Under the pieces are notes generated by a model. The model saw only the letters and a list, made by a program, of their open reading frames with translations, was not told the origin of the DNA and made no database searches. Shown here one piece after another: positions 1 through 11,957 of a stretch of DNA of 64,000 bases. The DNA is from Marisa cornuarietis (taxonomy: Eukaryota > Mollusca > Gastropoda > Architaenioglossa > Ampullariidae), in contig SMMW01000624.1 of assembly GCA_004794655.1 (NCBI GenBank), positions 434,001 to 498,000 on the forward strand, in the 5' to 3' direction. Made by a program: the position numbers and the translations under genes. Every line of letters begins with the position of its first letter. Position 1 is the stretch's first letter.

Positions 1-78
1 ACTGGTTAAGTACCGTAAATAAATGATTAACCGATTGATCAAGAAGGAAACCGAAATCCCTTTACTAGGAAGAGAATA

Positions 79-115
<37 letters not shown>

Positions 116-490
116 GTGATTCTACGAAGGAAAGATCGGGCAGACACGCTGCCAGAGAACCAAAATGACTGCAAGACTTCCGCTCTGTCTGGAGTATTAG
201 TAAGTATCCTGCCTGGTAGTTGTCTCCCTGGGTCATCACAGCTGGACAGTGTGTTGTTTATTATCTGATCCAGCCACCCCCTCCCTCCCAGACAAGGCCC
301 CCTTACCTAGCCTACGAGATGCTACCCTGAAAGACAACTGCGATGTCAGTGGCAAACATGAAACAAGTTGCCGAACTTACCTTATCAATGCTTGGTCATC
401 CTTAACGCGTCAGGGAAAAAACTCACAGTCTTCAGGCCAGCGAGCAGAGTTCCATTCGCACTATCCAGTGACACGCGCGCCAGCTGAAAG
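1..490. other. non-coding flank with a (CAGA)n microsatellite
   Basis: Positions 79-116 are a perfect (ACAG)n tract of about nine units. The rest is unique sequence that becomes GC-richer towards 490. No coding signal is seen here; the open frames are short and lack codon bias. Confidence 0.7.
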
Positions 491-685
491 ATGATGAGCG
501 AGGACTTGACTCTGTCGAGCGCTGACGGCTCCGGGTGCACTGTGCTAGAAATCTGCTACAACAGCGACCGCTGGAGCACCTCCTCCTGTTACCACCGCCT
601 GGCCGTGCAGTGTGCGAGCATCGCCATCAAAGCCCGCGTCTGCGCCAACAGGGCCCACAGTTGGCAGCGACAACGGCCGCCTTAA
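491..685 (+). CDS. small GC3-rich open reading frame, 64 codons, unknown product
   Basis: The product is not recognised. The frame opens with two ATG codons directly after an in-frame TGA (485-487), has A at -3, and ends with TAA at 683. Between about 551 and 669 nearly every codon ends in C or G (atc tgc tac aac agc gac cgc tgg), as expected for a coding frame and unlike the surrounding DNA. The peptide has six cysteines, two of them in CYNSDRWSTSSCYHR, and an Arg-rich end. It has no signal peptide or membrane segment. No good donor GT was found, so it is either intronless or a chance frame in a GC-rich patch. An overlapping frame (535-813) is also open but lacks the codon bias. The reverse strand shares the RNY rhythm, so strand is not fully certain. 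Confidence 0.33.
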   Translation: MMSEDLTLSSADGSGCTVLEICYNSDRWSTSSCYHRLAVQCASIAIKARVCANRAHSWQRQRPP

Positions 686-882
686 ACGGAACTATTGGAG
701 GGGGAGGAGGAACTGGAACAGTGACAGCCTTCACCGCAGCGACTCTCGCTCGTGTATTTTCACTGGAAGAGAGCGAGCGGCGCACGTGCACTTTGGCATC
801 GGCACATGCATGAACCCTGTCACTCACTCCCTTAACCTACACTTTTATCCTCTTCCCCTCACACATACCTATTACATTGGAG
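686..882. other. GC-rich to AT-rich transition, no feature
   Basis: CpG-containing sequence runs to about 800, then CT-rich DNA leads into the LINE remnant. Nothing else is recognised. Confidence 0.5.
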
Positions 883-1690
883 CAAAATCTGGGATTTATT
901 GTCACTGCTGACATGACCCTGGATAAACATGTTACAGCTGTCTGTCGGTCTGTCTGTTATGATAAACGTGTTACATCTGTCTGTCAGTCTGTCTAGTATG
1001 ATAAACATGTTACAACTGTCTGTCAGTCTGTCTGATATGATAAACATGTTACAACTGTCTGTCAGTCTGTCTGATATGATAAACATGTTACAGCTGTCTG
1101 TCAGTCTGTCTATTATGATGAACATGTTACAGCTGTCTGTCAGTTCGTCTATTATGATAAACATGTTACAACTGTCTGTCAGTCTGCCTATTATGATAAC
1201 ATGTTACAGCTGTCTGTCAGTCTGTCTATTATGATAAACATGTTACAGCTGTCTGTCAGTCTGCCTATTATGATAAATATGTTACAGCTCTCTGTCAGTT
1301 TGCCTCTTATGATAAACATGCTACAGCTGTCTGTCTATTATGATAAACATGTTACAGCTGTCTGTCTATTATGATAAACATGTGACATCTGTCTGTCAGT
1401 CTGTCTATTATGATAAACAAGTTACAGCTGTATGTCAGTCTGTCTATTATGATAAACATGTTACAGCTGTATGTCAGTCTGTCTATTATGATAAACATGT
1501 TACAGCTGTATGTCAGTCTGTCTATTATGATAAACATGTTACAGCAGTCTGCCTGTATGCCTATTATGATAACATGTTACAGCTGTCTGTCAGTTTGCCT
1601 ATTATGATAAACATGTTACTCCATGTTCTCTATGAGTGTGAATATGCACTATAAAAATCTTTATTATTATTATTATTATTATTATTATGT
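883..1690 (+). mobile_element. LINE (CR1/L2-like) 3' remnant converted into a minisatellite
   Basis: Translation from about 883 gives QNLGFIVTADMTLDKHVTAVC. This is the conserved segment after the reverse transcriptase palm in CR1/L2-type LINEs (family pattern: NLGF...DMTLD.H...VC). The same segment occurs in the reverse-strand LINE near 55.9 kb as LGFFVAVDMTLDRQVTAVC. At the other end, about 1637-1690, the sequence GTGAATATGCACTATAAAAA followed by CTTTATTATT and an (ATT)n tail is a typical 3' terminus for this LINE type. Between the two ends the coding DNA is replaced by tandem copies of a unit that begins with the DKHVTAVC codons. The element is 5'-truncated and has no intact ORF. Confidence 0.75.
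928..1620 (+). repeat. 39-bp minisatellite derived from LINE coding sequence
   Basis: There are about 18 units of roughly 39 bp (ATGTTACAGCTGTCTGTCAG, then TCTGTCTATTATGATAAAC). Some copies are shortened by loss of a CTGTCAGT block or of a single A (38 bp). Thirty-nine is a multiple of three, so both strands stay open for about 100 codons (MLQLSVSLSIMIN forward). These frames are by-products of the repeat, not genes. Variants include ATG/ACG, GTC/GCC and AGCTGTATG subtypes; the AGCTGTATG subtype forms a run of three at about 1426-1512, which suggests local unit duplication. Confidence 0.9.
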
Positions 1691-2573
1691 TTGGTATTCA
1701 CTGCACTTAAACATTCAGTTCATTTTCCTACAAAACATTTCCCCTATATATAATGATATATACTCGACACATGTATATTCCACAAGTTTAAATGTCCTAT
1801 CAACTGCTGGCAAGCAAATAAAATAAGATGCACACACTCTAAAAAAAACCCATAAAGTTATCAAAATAACTTTTGTTACAGTCTTCCTTGTAGACGATTA
1901 TTCAGCAAAATCGCTAACACTGTACTTCATGGGGACACATCTAGTGAATACTTTATACATTTTTGCAAATTATTAGAAAAATAACTGTTCCTGCACTTTT
2001 TGCACCTACATCTAGTCAGCGACATAGATAACTCTATAATACAAAAAAAAATAATAAAGTCTTATTCGTGAGCACAATTAACGAGATGGCTTCAAATTTA
2101 AACTAACACTTGCATCCATCACTGTTCAATTCCCACACCCGTTCCGTATCCGCCCATCTCACCTCGAGCTCTCCCCTCCCCCCTTCTCGCCCTGTGTTTT
2201 CCCTCCCCCACCCTCCTTGTCATCCACCTCCCGGGTCCCAGGACGAGGCAAGGGAGTTGAACATTTGCTCTTGCCACGTGGACACCGCTGCTGAAAAGCG
2301 CCACCAATTCTCGCTTCCGCCGTTTCGTGAATAATTGAGCGCATGGCAGATCGGAGCGCAGTCCCTCAAACAAGTCCAGAGAAAGGTGCCTTGAGAACAA
2401 GCGGCACCCGACTGCCTGGGGCTGCCAAAGCTGCCAAACGTCCCGTTAATGACGATGATTACGGTCACTAACCCTCCGTCTTGGGCGTTGACGAATCCAC
2501 GGGTAGAAGACAGGGGCATACGGTAAATCAGGAAAAATAGGGTGGTGGGGGAGAGGAGAGCACGCGCGTGCGC
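1691..2573. other. unique non-coding DNA
   Basis: AT-rich DNA to about 2110 is followed by CT-rich DNA with GC-richer patches. No exon-like frame with splice sites, and no recognisable repeat. Confidence 0.6.
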
Positions 2574-2663
2574 ACACTCACTCACTCACTCACTCACTCA
2601 CTCACTCACTCACTCACTCACTCACTCACTCACTCACTCACTCACTCACTCACTCACTCACTC
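2574..2663. repeat. (CTCA)n microsatellite
   Basis: About 22 near-perfect CTCA units. They give (THSL)n frames that are not genes. The tract is preceded by the short Z-DNA-prone alternation GCACGCGCGTGCGC. Confidence 0.97.
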
Positions 2664-2819
2664 GCGCACACAGTTGAACACAAAGTTAAACATACATGCA
2701 CACACGAGGCACCCATACACAGACCTACAGCCACACATACATTTATTCATGCACTCAAACACATGCCCATACATAACACACACAGCCGCACAAATGCAAC
2801 ACACAAGCTCGAATGAGAC

Positions 2820-3406
2820 ACAGAGAGAAAGAGAGAAAGAATAAACAACAAGAAAACAGAGGTGAGGAAAAAGATTGAGACATTAATATGGATAGAAAGA
2901 CAGACACGTCAACGGCAACAATAACATTTGAGAATTAAAGAAATTAAAATAGAAGAAAAAATAAATAGAAGGCGGCTGGGAGGAAACGAAAGGGAGGTGG
3001 GAGGGGGGGTGAAAAGAAGGAGGGTAGAGGTTAGGCGATAGCTGCTTCCACAAGGGGAGATAATGCTGTAGTTTGGGCGGTAATGCGTTAACTGCGGCGG
3101 GCAACTCGTGCGGGACATTATCGGGCCGCCCTCCGTGAGACGGCATGGCCACCGGAAGGTCGATGTTGCACAGGCATGCGCAGCCAGACGTGGTGAGACA
3201 GAGACAGTTAGCAAGCGTTGAGACGGAGAAAGAAAGAATAAAAAGAGTCGAGGCCAAAGTAGGACATTTGCGAAGGAGGGAGTGGGAAGAAGAAAAGGAA
3301 CACACGAAGATGCAGTCAGACAAAAACAGGAAGAGATGGAAAGAGAGCGAACAAGAAAACGATAAAAAGTGAGAGTGGGATAATGCAGATACAGAGCGAA
3401 AAAAGA

Positions 3407-3461
<55 letters not shown>

Positions 3462-3840
3462 ACGCGGAGAACGAAATAACTAAAGACATGGACAACAAAA
3501 AAAGGACAAGAAGAGAGAAAATAGATACAAAAAATTAAAAAAAATAAAAGAACAGATGAGAAAAAGAGTGAAAAAATAAAAGAAAGCAATAGAAAGAAGG
3601 AGAAAAAGAGACAAAGGAGAATGCAAGGAGAGAGAAAGAAAATGAAGGCGGGAAGAGAAAGGAAAAGACAGAAAACAGGGAGAAAGAAAAAGAAAGAAAT
3701 AGAAGACAGAGAGTGAGAGAAAGAAGACTAAAAAAGGAAAAAGAGAAACGGCAAAGAAAGACAAAAAGAACTACAAACAGAAAAAGATGATCATGGCCAT
3801 GAGAGTTGTATTTACGAGGAGACAGAATTAGACAAATTTA
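2820..3840. repeat. purine-rich GA/GAAA tract with an embedded (CA)n array
   Basis: The forward strand is strongly purine-biased (GAGAAAGA, AAAGAAAG) for about 1 kb. A perfect (CA)24 array at 3412-3459 interrupts it. The long reverse frames (190-226 codons; FSLF, CVCV and LSLS stretches) reflect composition only. Confidence 0.85.
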
Positions 3841-6800
3841 ACTTTTTACATCCAACTCTCACCATTCCAAAGGGAGGAGTACCAAACATTGTTAGTGTTA
3901 CAAAGCGAAGGTAAACGATTTAGCAATATGTAAACAAGAGAGACAGGGACAAAGAGAAAAGTATAAGAGTGAAAGAAAAAAAAAAGAAAAAGAGAGTGAC
4001 AATCACAAAGCAGAAAAAAAACCGAGAGGACACTGAGAGGGAGACATAAAGATGAAGAATGGCTGTATAACTGCCATGTCACGGCCAGGCAGGCCATCAA
4101 ATTCCACAACCGTCTGCTTGACATGCAATCATTCTGCGCTCTAACTCTGCAGCCTGTACTTTTCTCATGCTCCCCCGGAAGATCTTAGGCAACAATTGCT
4201 GTGATGACCACTGCATAGTCGAAAACAAGTCTGCTCTGAATATTCATGGACGGAGGGGAAAAGTGGTAAAACGATTTCTGGCTGTCATTGTACCATTTGG
4301 ACCAGGTAAACCGTACTTGCTGCTCAAGGAGATTTTCTGAGAAGCCTGACAGGTAGAAAATGGCGGGAGGAAAAGAGATATGAGTTGTGAGTAACTGTGA
4401 GTGATGTGGATGCGAGGAGAAAAGAAAGAGATACTAAAATACTTTATATAATTTAATGTTAAAGATTAACTTATGTCGCATATCGTTTCTACTTTTCTGT
4501 GAATTATCAGTAATCTACCGTAGACAAAAGAAACTTATTAATGATAGCTCAACAATTTCTTAGTCCTTTTTTTTTTCGTAAATTCTAACCATTGAGTTTT
4601 GAGTAATCATCATGATCAGATAATCGTAATCGTCCCATAGACGCCCATCAAACACCAACATTTTGTAAGTATCCAAAACTTCCATTCTCGCCAGCAGGTT
4701 CATGACAAGTTACCTGCACACCTGTACCAAGCCTCCTGACAATGACATTTAACCCTGGCTGCATTCCATCACATAACAGAAAGTAGGCATCAACTTTAAA
4801 AGCGCTTGAGCTTAGTCAAGAATACATTCCTAGAGCAGGTATGAGAGAGACTTAGCTTTTTCTTTATATGATGCACTCACAATCACTCGTTCTGACAGGA
4901 AAACAACAGAGAGTGAGAGCTGAGATAAGAAAAAAACAAAACACACAGATATATATATATATAAACACAAAAACACGTGCAAACAGATACACAACACTCT
5001 CTCTCTCTCTCTCTCACGCTCACACACTGAAAAACAAGAAATATTCATGTCATAAATGATATACTCAGTGCGGAAGCATCTTACTAGAGACCATCTCTGA
5101 TAAACAAGCTATTTTCACCTGAAATCATATTTTTTCCGGAAAGAAAAAAAGGTTAACGGCTGAAAATAGGATCCATTTTCTCACGACATTACGATGTATT
5201 TCAGCTCATAACTGACGGAACAGATCGAAGTTTGTCGAGAACCGGCTGTGTCCACCCTAATAGCGAGAGCCAGGTCGAAGGAAAGGCACTTGCGACACAG
5301 GTATTGATGTCAGTCACGAGAGGTGGGTGCCTACACAAGTTCGTCACAAATATATCAGGTCACAAACTGTCTGGCCCTCCACAAGGTACAGGTGAAAATA
5401 GGACATGAAAAGTGCAGACATGTGACTGACAGCAGAGATCAGATGCAAAAGACGGGTTGAAAACAAAGTAAGGAAGACAACAGTAGAGAAAAAAAAATAA
5501 AACTAAGGTATTTTGGAAGTAGAAAAAGAGATGAACAAAAGACAAAAAAACTATTAACATGAACAAATAAGAATGAACTAGTGACCAGTTCACCGACCGA
5601 ACAAAAATAAATTACCTATGAATAAATAAATTTAAAAAAAACAGAATAAACGAACGAACGAATGAGCTAATACATGAGTAGATGAATGAATAAATTTAAA
5701 TAAAAATACAATGGAAAGTTTAAACAGTATTTATACTGTGTAATAGGTGAGGGGGAGGTCTTGTATTGTTTGGTGTGTGAATGGTGTCTTGTGTTTGACG
5801 TCATGTGTACGTCATTTGTTTGTCGTCATTTTGGGAAAAGAATGACGTAAAAATAAGAAGAAAGACGACGGTTCCATGGCCAGATAGAAAAGAGAGAGCA
5901 GCGAGTTGTTCATCTTCCATAAATCAACTAGAAATCTCTTCACCTTCATCACCACCTACGGGGGGGCTCGTCGAGCGTGGTGTATGTGTGTAATATGCGT
6001 CGTGCGTGTGCAAGGTAAGTGTATATGCGTCCTATTGCATGCTGTTTGAGAATGTATGACATTACATAGAGGTATGCAGAGACTGGGAGGAAGAAGGATA
6101 TCTACATAATTATACCCTCGTTTGATTCATAAATTTTATCTACTGTGGCTGTTTGTTTGCGAAATGTCAGGTGAGCCATTTGAGGGGAAGAATGTCATTT
6201 GGCATCGACTGTAGTAAGACAGTGAGTGCATTAGAAATGATCAACGCGTCGCCAGCCAGCCGGTTGTTCAAACAACCTACTACGTGCCCAGCACGTGAGA
6301 CTTACGTCGAGTAGAAAAACAGGTTTCTCAGAGAAATGTTTTGAGAAGCTGTATAGGCGACGAAAATGCCTCCAGCCCCCGTGTTTGTGCCAGCCGCTTT
6401 ATAAAATATGCATGCAATGAACAAATAATTTGCCGGCTTGGGTTTCTTTATTTTATTGTGAAAAACAATAGGCGCAGCAGCTGTTGCTGTTGAAATACCT
6501 TTAGTCTCTCTTCACCACCGAGGCCTGCGGCCACAAGCACTTGAAAACGACGAGAAGTAGAAACGACAAAAGAGACCTATGGCTATAATAAATTATTAAA
6601 AAATCAGCTGGGGTAGATCTAGTCTGTCTAAACAACAACAATACCTCTCGAAATCAATAAAGAAACCAAGAAAGAAAATTCTGATGATTTTGATACTCGG
6701 TGTGCGTCTGAAGAATACAAACGACGTCCGACATGGACAAGCAACAGCTAACCATGGCGCAGAATTTTTGAATTCCATATGTCAATTGTGGTTCTTTTAT

Positions 6801-6869
6801 TTTTTATAAGCTTGATTCTTTCTCTCCAATTTTTTTCAAATTTCTTCCCCGGAATGTTTAACTTTTAAG

Positions 6870-6870
<1 letters not shown>
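3841..6870. other. unique AT-rich DNA, no gene found
   Basis: Contains a short (TA)n at about 4948-4962, a (TC)n at 4999-5014, A-rich tetranucleotide DNA (AAATAAATGAAT-like) at 5600-5720, and a TATAAAA string at about 6400. No exon-like frame, no LINE hallmark and no RNA gene was seen. Confidence 0.55.
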
Positions 6871-6913
<43 letters not shown>

Positions 6914-7064
6914 ATAAAATAATAATAATTATAATAATTTAATTCAGCTTTTGTAAGACCGTGTGGCTACTTGACCATTGCTCTACCTCCCTACCTGCCG
7001 GTCTGTGTGTCTGTTTCCGTTTTGACCCCGTATCTTGTGTGTGTGTGTGTGTGTGTGTGTGTCT
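6871..7064. repeat. two (TG)n arrays
   Basis: (TG)20 at 6871-6910 and (TG)n at 7036-7063, separated by unique sequence. Frames through them read CVCV. Confidence 0.95.
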
Positions 7065-7425
7065 CATCTTCCTTTTTTCTTCTCTCTCTATCATGCAGAC
7101 ATTTCCATCGTCTCTTGTAACTCCCTCTCCACTATTCGAGACCGGTATTCCCCGATCAACGAACGATAACTTTCTCTGTTCTGCACCACGATGTTGTCTC
7201 CCCTCTTCCTTTGCGCCCACCGGGCCGCATTTCCTGTCAAACACTTCGCCCACAGAAGTCCCAGAAGGCCGTCTGGAATATTATGTCTGCGATGAATAGC
7301 GGGCGGTAGATACAAAAAAACGACATTATGTCAAGGTGATCCTGACGGGTTTCGAAACTGTGCCTGGATGTCGCTACTTGATGTAGGCTGATAAACTCCT
7401 GTACTGCTGGTGACGAAAACAGGGT

Positions 7426-7609
7426 CACTTCTAGCCCCCCCCCACACACACACCCGAAACCTTCTTCTTTAAAGTAAGCAACACCTCACTTCTAGCCCCC
7501 CCCACACACACACACCCGAAACCTTCTTCTTTAAAGTAAGCAACACCTCACTTCTAGCCCCCCCCCACACACACACACCCGAAACCTTCTTCTTTAAAGT
7601 AAGCAACAC
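7426..7609. repeat. three-copy 61/62-bp tandem repeat with internal poly-C and (CA)n
   Basis: Units start at 7426, 7487 and 7549 with CACTTCTAGCCCC and end CTTTAAAGTAAGCAACAC. The copies are nearly identical except that the internal C-run plus CA-run lengthens step by step from copy 1 to copy 3. The duplication is therefore recent, with slippage inside the unit. Confidence 0.95.
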
Positions 7610-9427
7610 ATGCAGTATTTGAAAAAAAAACCCCAGTTCAGTAGAGTTTTCATTCTGAGCGTTTTATCTAAGAATGTTCATGATTTAATTTAAAAAAGGA
7701 ATTTTGGAATTCTCTCTAATCCGACCTCGGGTTCCTGGAATTAATTAACTATTGATCTTTGCACAGCAAGGCGATGAGTAAACATGACAGCGCTTTAACA
7801 GAGAGACACACGACACACAGGCAAGAGCAGGGAGGTGACAATAGGGAGGAATAGATTATATATATATATATTGAATACTTTGTTTGAAGTTACCTTCATT
7901 TCTGAACTGACCCAAACTACTGGCCACAAGTGACACTGCAGAAAATAAAAAGTATTTACGAAAGTAATACACAACTTGTCGGTGTCGGTGGAGAAAAAGT
8001 TTTTTAATTGTTACACCTGACTTCCGATATTTTGCTAAGCACCTCATCTCTCTTTCTCTCTCCATTATTATACTTCTTCACTCTCACACTCGTAAAAAAG
8101 AAGAATAAGTAACTGATTTCACTGTCCATCACCTAAAGATGCGCGTGCGAGGAATCTTGGTGAAAACTTCTTGTATCTGGTTACTTACCTTTCTGACTGG
8201 ACTCTGGATGTAAGTGGACAAAGTACTCACCTTTCTGTGTCATCCCATGTCAGTCTCAGCATCGCCCGTATCTCGACAGACCCTCTCAAGGGGCTGTCAC
8301 CACTGCCATGACAGGAACAGTGACATGTCACACGACAATGGCAAGACGATTTTGACATTAAGGTAAGAAAGATTATCGGAAGAAGTTCTGTAGCGGCAAA
8401 GCTTGTATTTTTCAACAATAGTTAAAAGTTAAGGTGGGGAGACAGGGTATAGATAGGGGTGGCAGTAGGCCATATGTAGGAGGAAACTAAGCATCTTGTT
8501 CTGCAGTATTACCCTCCCTAATAAATTAGTCATCTATTTTCTGCAGAGCAGCTGTTGGATAGGCAGTCGAAGCCTGGGGAATGAGTTCTACAGCTACAGG
8601 TCCCAAAGACTCTCTATCTAGCGATTTTGTGGTCTACAGTGACCAACAGGCTATGCAGCCTCTTAAAAAAATAACATCAAGAAAAAAATGCTAAAAGGAA
8701 TTAATGTGAAAGTTTAGCTTGAGGGTGATCTTGATTTGTTGGTTGAATTTTAATTTTAATTGATTCTTTCATTTCTGACTCGTTTCTGAGTTTGTTTATT
8801 TCATGGACAGCTCTGTTTGTAAACACACCACATAATCTTGACGGATCTGAATACCAAGTACGAGCTTTGGGCAGAACTTACCTCAGCCAATATGGCCGCC
8901 GCCTGCAGGCTCGCGATGGCGAGACATGGAGTCCGTGCGTCACGTGGTGGCTGGGGGATGAAACTGGTTAAGCATGAAGCATGCGTTCTAGGTACTGCCG
9001 TGCGGTAACAGTTCTAGTCTAAATCTAGCCAAACAGATGACATCTGCCCGCAGAACCTACAAATTCAGACAATTTTGTTTTGGGCTACTTTTATGAGGCT
9101 ACTAACACAAAGCATCAAATATTTTTTAAATAGAATAAAAAAGGGTATGAGCACATCTCTCTTCTCTCTTTCTCTCTCGCACCCGTTTAACTTTCCCTCT
9201 CTATCCGCCGTCAGTCTCTGCCTAAGTTTGTTTCTTTCTCCTATTCTCTTATCTCCCATTTGAATCATCCCCTTGGCATTGTTGGTGTCTCCACTTCGGA
9301 TTGTCTTATTTTTGGTTTGTTTCTTGTCGAAACTTTAATTTTGTAAATTATTTTAAGGTTTTTGTCGGATTTCTTTCTAAAAAAGTGTCCATGCTTTTTG
9401 CAAAAAACGTGTTTGATTTAGCTTAAA
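7610..9427. other. unique DNA, no gene found
   Basis: Includes a (TA)n at 7857-7870 and a CT-rich stretch at 9155-9260. A YY1-like AATATGGCCGCC lies at about 8889. No convincing exon or element was found. Confidence 0.55.
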
Positions 9428-9428
9428 C

Positions 9429-9464
<36 letters not shown>

Positions 9465-9466
9465 TT
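9428..9466. repeat. (TCTG)n microsatellite
   Basis: About nine units of CTGT directly before TTTCAGATC. One of several TCTG/CAGA tracts in the window (also at 79, 18917 and 33263). Confidence 0.95.
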
Positions 9467-9689
9467 CAGATCAATAACGCCTCCACTCTGTGTGACTTTG
9501 CTAGTGATGTCTCTATGAGGCCTCTTGTAAGCATTCAGAGGAGAGCAAATGAGATTGGTGCTACTTAAACTAAACCATCACCTTATTATTTCTTGTTTCT
9601 AGGAGCTCGTCTAACAGGTGAAATGTCACCTAGATTTTCCACACTTTTTTCTACCAAAAAAAAAAGTTAGGGCTGGGGGGGGGAGGTGT

Positions 9690-10095
9690 TTACTCAAACT
9701 CAATACTCCCATACCAAGAATCGACTTATTCAAGACAAGCCTAAAATATTCTCGTAGCGTTCAATGCAACGGCCTTTCTTCTCACCTCCAATAAACTGAA
9801 ACCAGTCTAAAAAAAAATCAAAGCAGGACTTCTGTAACATCGATATCAAAACCTTTGATCGCTTGCAGAGGCCTCCCATCCAATATGTTACTTATTCATT
9901 AGTCAAACACATCCCGCTCAAAATAAACATCAACCTCCCATCTTTGTATATATTCTTATTTTCCCTTTTATGATTAATATTTTCCCTCTTATTATTAATG
10001 CACTTGTTTTGAAGTAATGTAGTGTTTCAGTTTCCTTTTCTTAGATCGAGGGTTAGCTTTTCCTTCTGTTACACTCATAAATAAAGATTTGTCAT
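9690..10095 (+). mobile_element. LINE C-terminus and 3' UTR remnant
   Basis: A short forward frame at about 9690-9790 reads LNTPIPRIDLFKTSLKYS, then RSVQCNGLSSHLQ and a stop. This resembles the last conserved block of many CR1/Jockey-type LINE ORF2 proteins (pattern: P..RT..FK.SF.YSGA..WN.LP..). The expected FSGS and WN residues have drifted to YSRS and CN. The following roughly 300 bp is AT-rich, UTR-like, and ends near CACTCATAAATAAAGATTTG, which contains an AATAAA. Upstream parts are missing. The assignment rests on one motif. Confidence 0.45.
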
Positions 10096-10614
10096 CTTTC
10101 ATGTTATCTCTGTATGGGTGTTTGTGTTTTAAATAAAAAGATACAGCAAAGACCGCTAATCAGCATCGAGGGCTAAACTGTGCCTGTCACTGCCAAAGAA
10201 CGGGTTTAACCTCAAACACTGACATCTAACGGATGTTATTGAAAGCAAATAAATAAGGAATTGTGACAGCAACACAACATTGAGTGGACAGGCGGCTGGT
10301 GTAGATACCGGCGGTGAGTAGTTGTCTTTGGCTGGGACATCAAGTGCGGTCAGTCTCTAGTCGGGATGCCGGATCACAGACCTGACAGGTAGGCATCTTG
10401 TCAAATGAAGAGGCTATTATTGCATGCTAGTAGCTTAAACATATCGGTCTTCTATCATATGTGTTTTATTTAATATTGAACGCGTGTTGTTTTGATAACT
10501 GATTTGTGACAAGGAACCTATAAGGGAATATGATTTATCAGAACGTCTGCTGAATGATCTCTACGGACATAAGCTACTGTAAACGGTGAACATAAATACG
10601 GCTACATATAATCA
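10096..10614. other. unique DNA
   Basis: No feature was recognised between the LINE 3' end and the (CA)n array. Confidence 0.5.
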
Positions 10615-10615
10615 G

Positions 10616-10685
<70 letters not shown>
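10615..10685. repeat. (CA)n microsatellite, about 35 units
   Basis: A perfect AC tract of about 70 bp followed by an (AG)n-rich stretch. Confidence 0.97.
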
Positions 10686-10686
<1 letters not shown>

Positions 10687-11390
10687 TCAGAAAGAGAGAG
10701 AGAGAAATAAAAAAAGAGAGACGGAAAAAAAGGTGCATGATGTAAAACTATTTACATACATTTTTAAATTTTTAAGTGTTTAACGTCACGACTTGTTGTT
10801 TAAGGGGATATTACAGAGAAAAGGAAGAAAGAAACAAATTGAAAACGATTAACATACTTGGATCATTTAGAAAAAAAAACTAAAAACAAAAGGACAATTA
10901 TTGATATTTTTATAATACAAAAAATAAGTATTATTTCTCGTTAATTTTGAGGAAACTCTGGATGAGTACAGCTGCTCACTACAGTCCTCTCATTGCTATT
11001 TTTTTTAAAGAAAAGAACACCGTTTATAATTTAAACCTAGTTCAGTTTGTTTGACTGCGCGTTTGCCGGAGTAAATCTCGGTTCGAAGCGACTAAAAGTC
11101 ATAAGTCTGTCTGGCTGTCGACATCCAGTGCGCATGCGTATAAACCCTTGTGTGCTCACCCTCGACCTACACCGCGAACGCGTCAACTAACGGGATTTAA
11201 CTCCTGCCTGCACAAGCAGTTCGTGCAAACTGTGCATTCGTCTCCCTTGAAATCTTCCGTCGGCGTGATACGGTCCGGCGTGTTTCTTCATATGAGGCTT
11301 TTAATTTTCCTTAAAAAGACTGGTCAGTATTTCAGTCCATTGTACGTACGCACGCGCGCGCACCCACCCACCCATTCAACCCTAACCCTT

Positions 11391-11422
<32 letters not shown>

Positions 11423-11957
11423 TCACGCGTATGTATATTGCAATTCTTTTCTGTTCCTGGGTATACATTCATGATAGATACTAAACTGCACTTGGTAACA
11501 AGTACATCATTAGCAAGGGAAACAAGTCACGTGAAATGATTTACATATGTAATGTTAAGTTTGAAACAACAGCCCATCAAGTTTGACGGATTTATTACAC
11601 TTTTTTAATCACTGTTTTATTATTAATCTATTTGTGTACTGCACAAGGTTGACAAAGACAAAGTAGGAAGTTACACCCACAAACTATGTGATAGGGTCGT
11701 ACAATGCCATGCACCAAAAAACTTACCTTTCTTTGTTCCTTACCAGAACTTTAATGAAAAATTAACACTAAGAAAACTCGAAAAAAACACATTTTGGAAG
11801 CAAAATCAAGCAGAGTTGACAACAATGCTTTGACAAACGTATTTAAAAAATCATAATGATTAATGTTTTTCATTTACAACAGCAACACACCAACGACTTC
11901 ACACAGACAAAAATCACTATTATGCTTGTAAGTATACTTACCAAAGAATGTGTTAGA
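10686..11957. other. AT-rich unique DNA
   Basis: Contains a compound (TC)n(AC)n at 11391-11423. No gene or element was recognised. Confidence 0.5.

Noticed and set aside
2883..3589. Reverse-strand open frames of 190-226 codons
   Set aside because: They run through (TG)n and pyrimidine-rich DNA (CVCV, FSLF and LSLS stretches); the composition explains them and no domain is present.
6395..6410. TATAAAA string as a promoter
   Set aside because: AT-rich surroundings, no companion motifs and no downstream exon.
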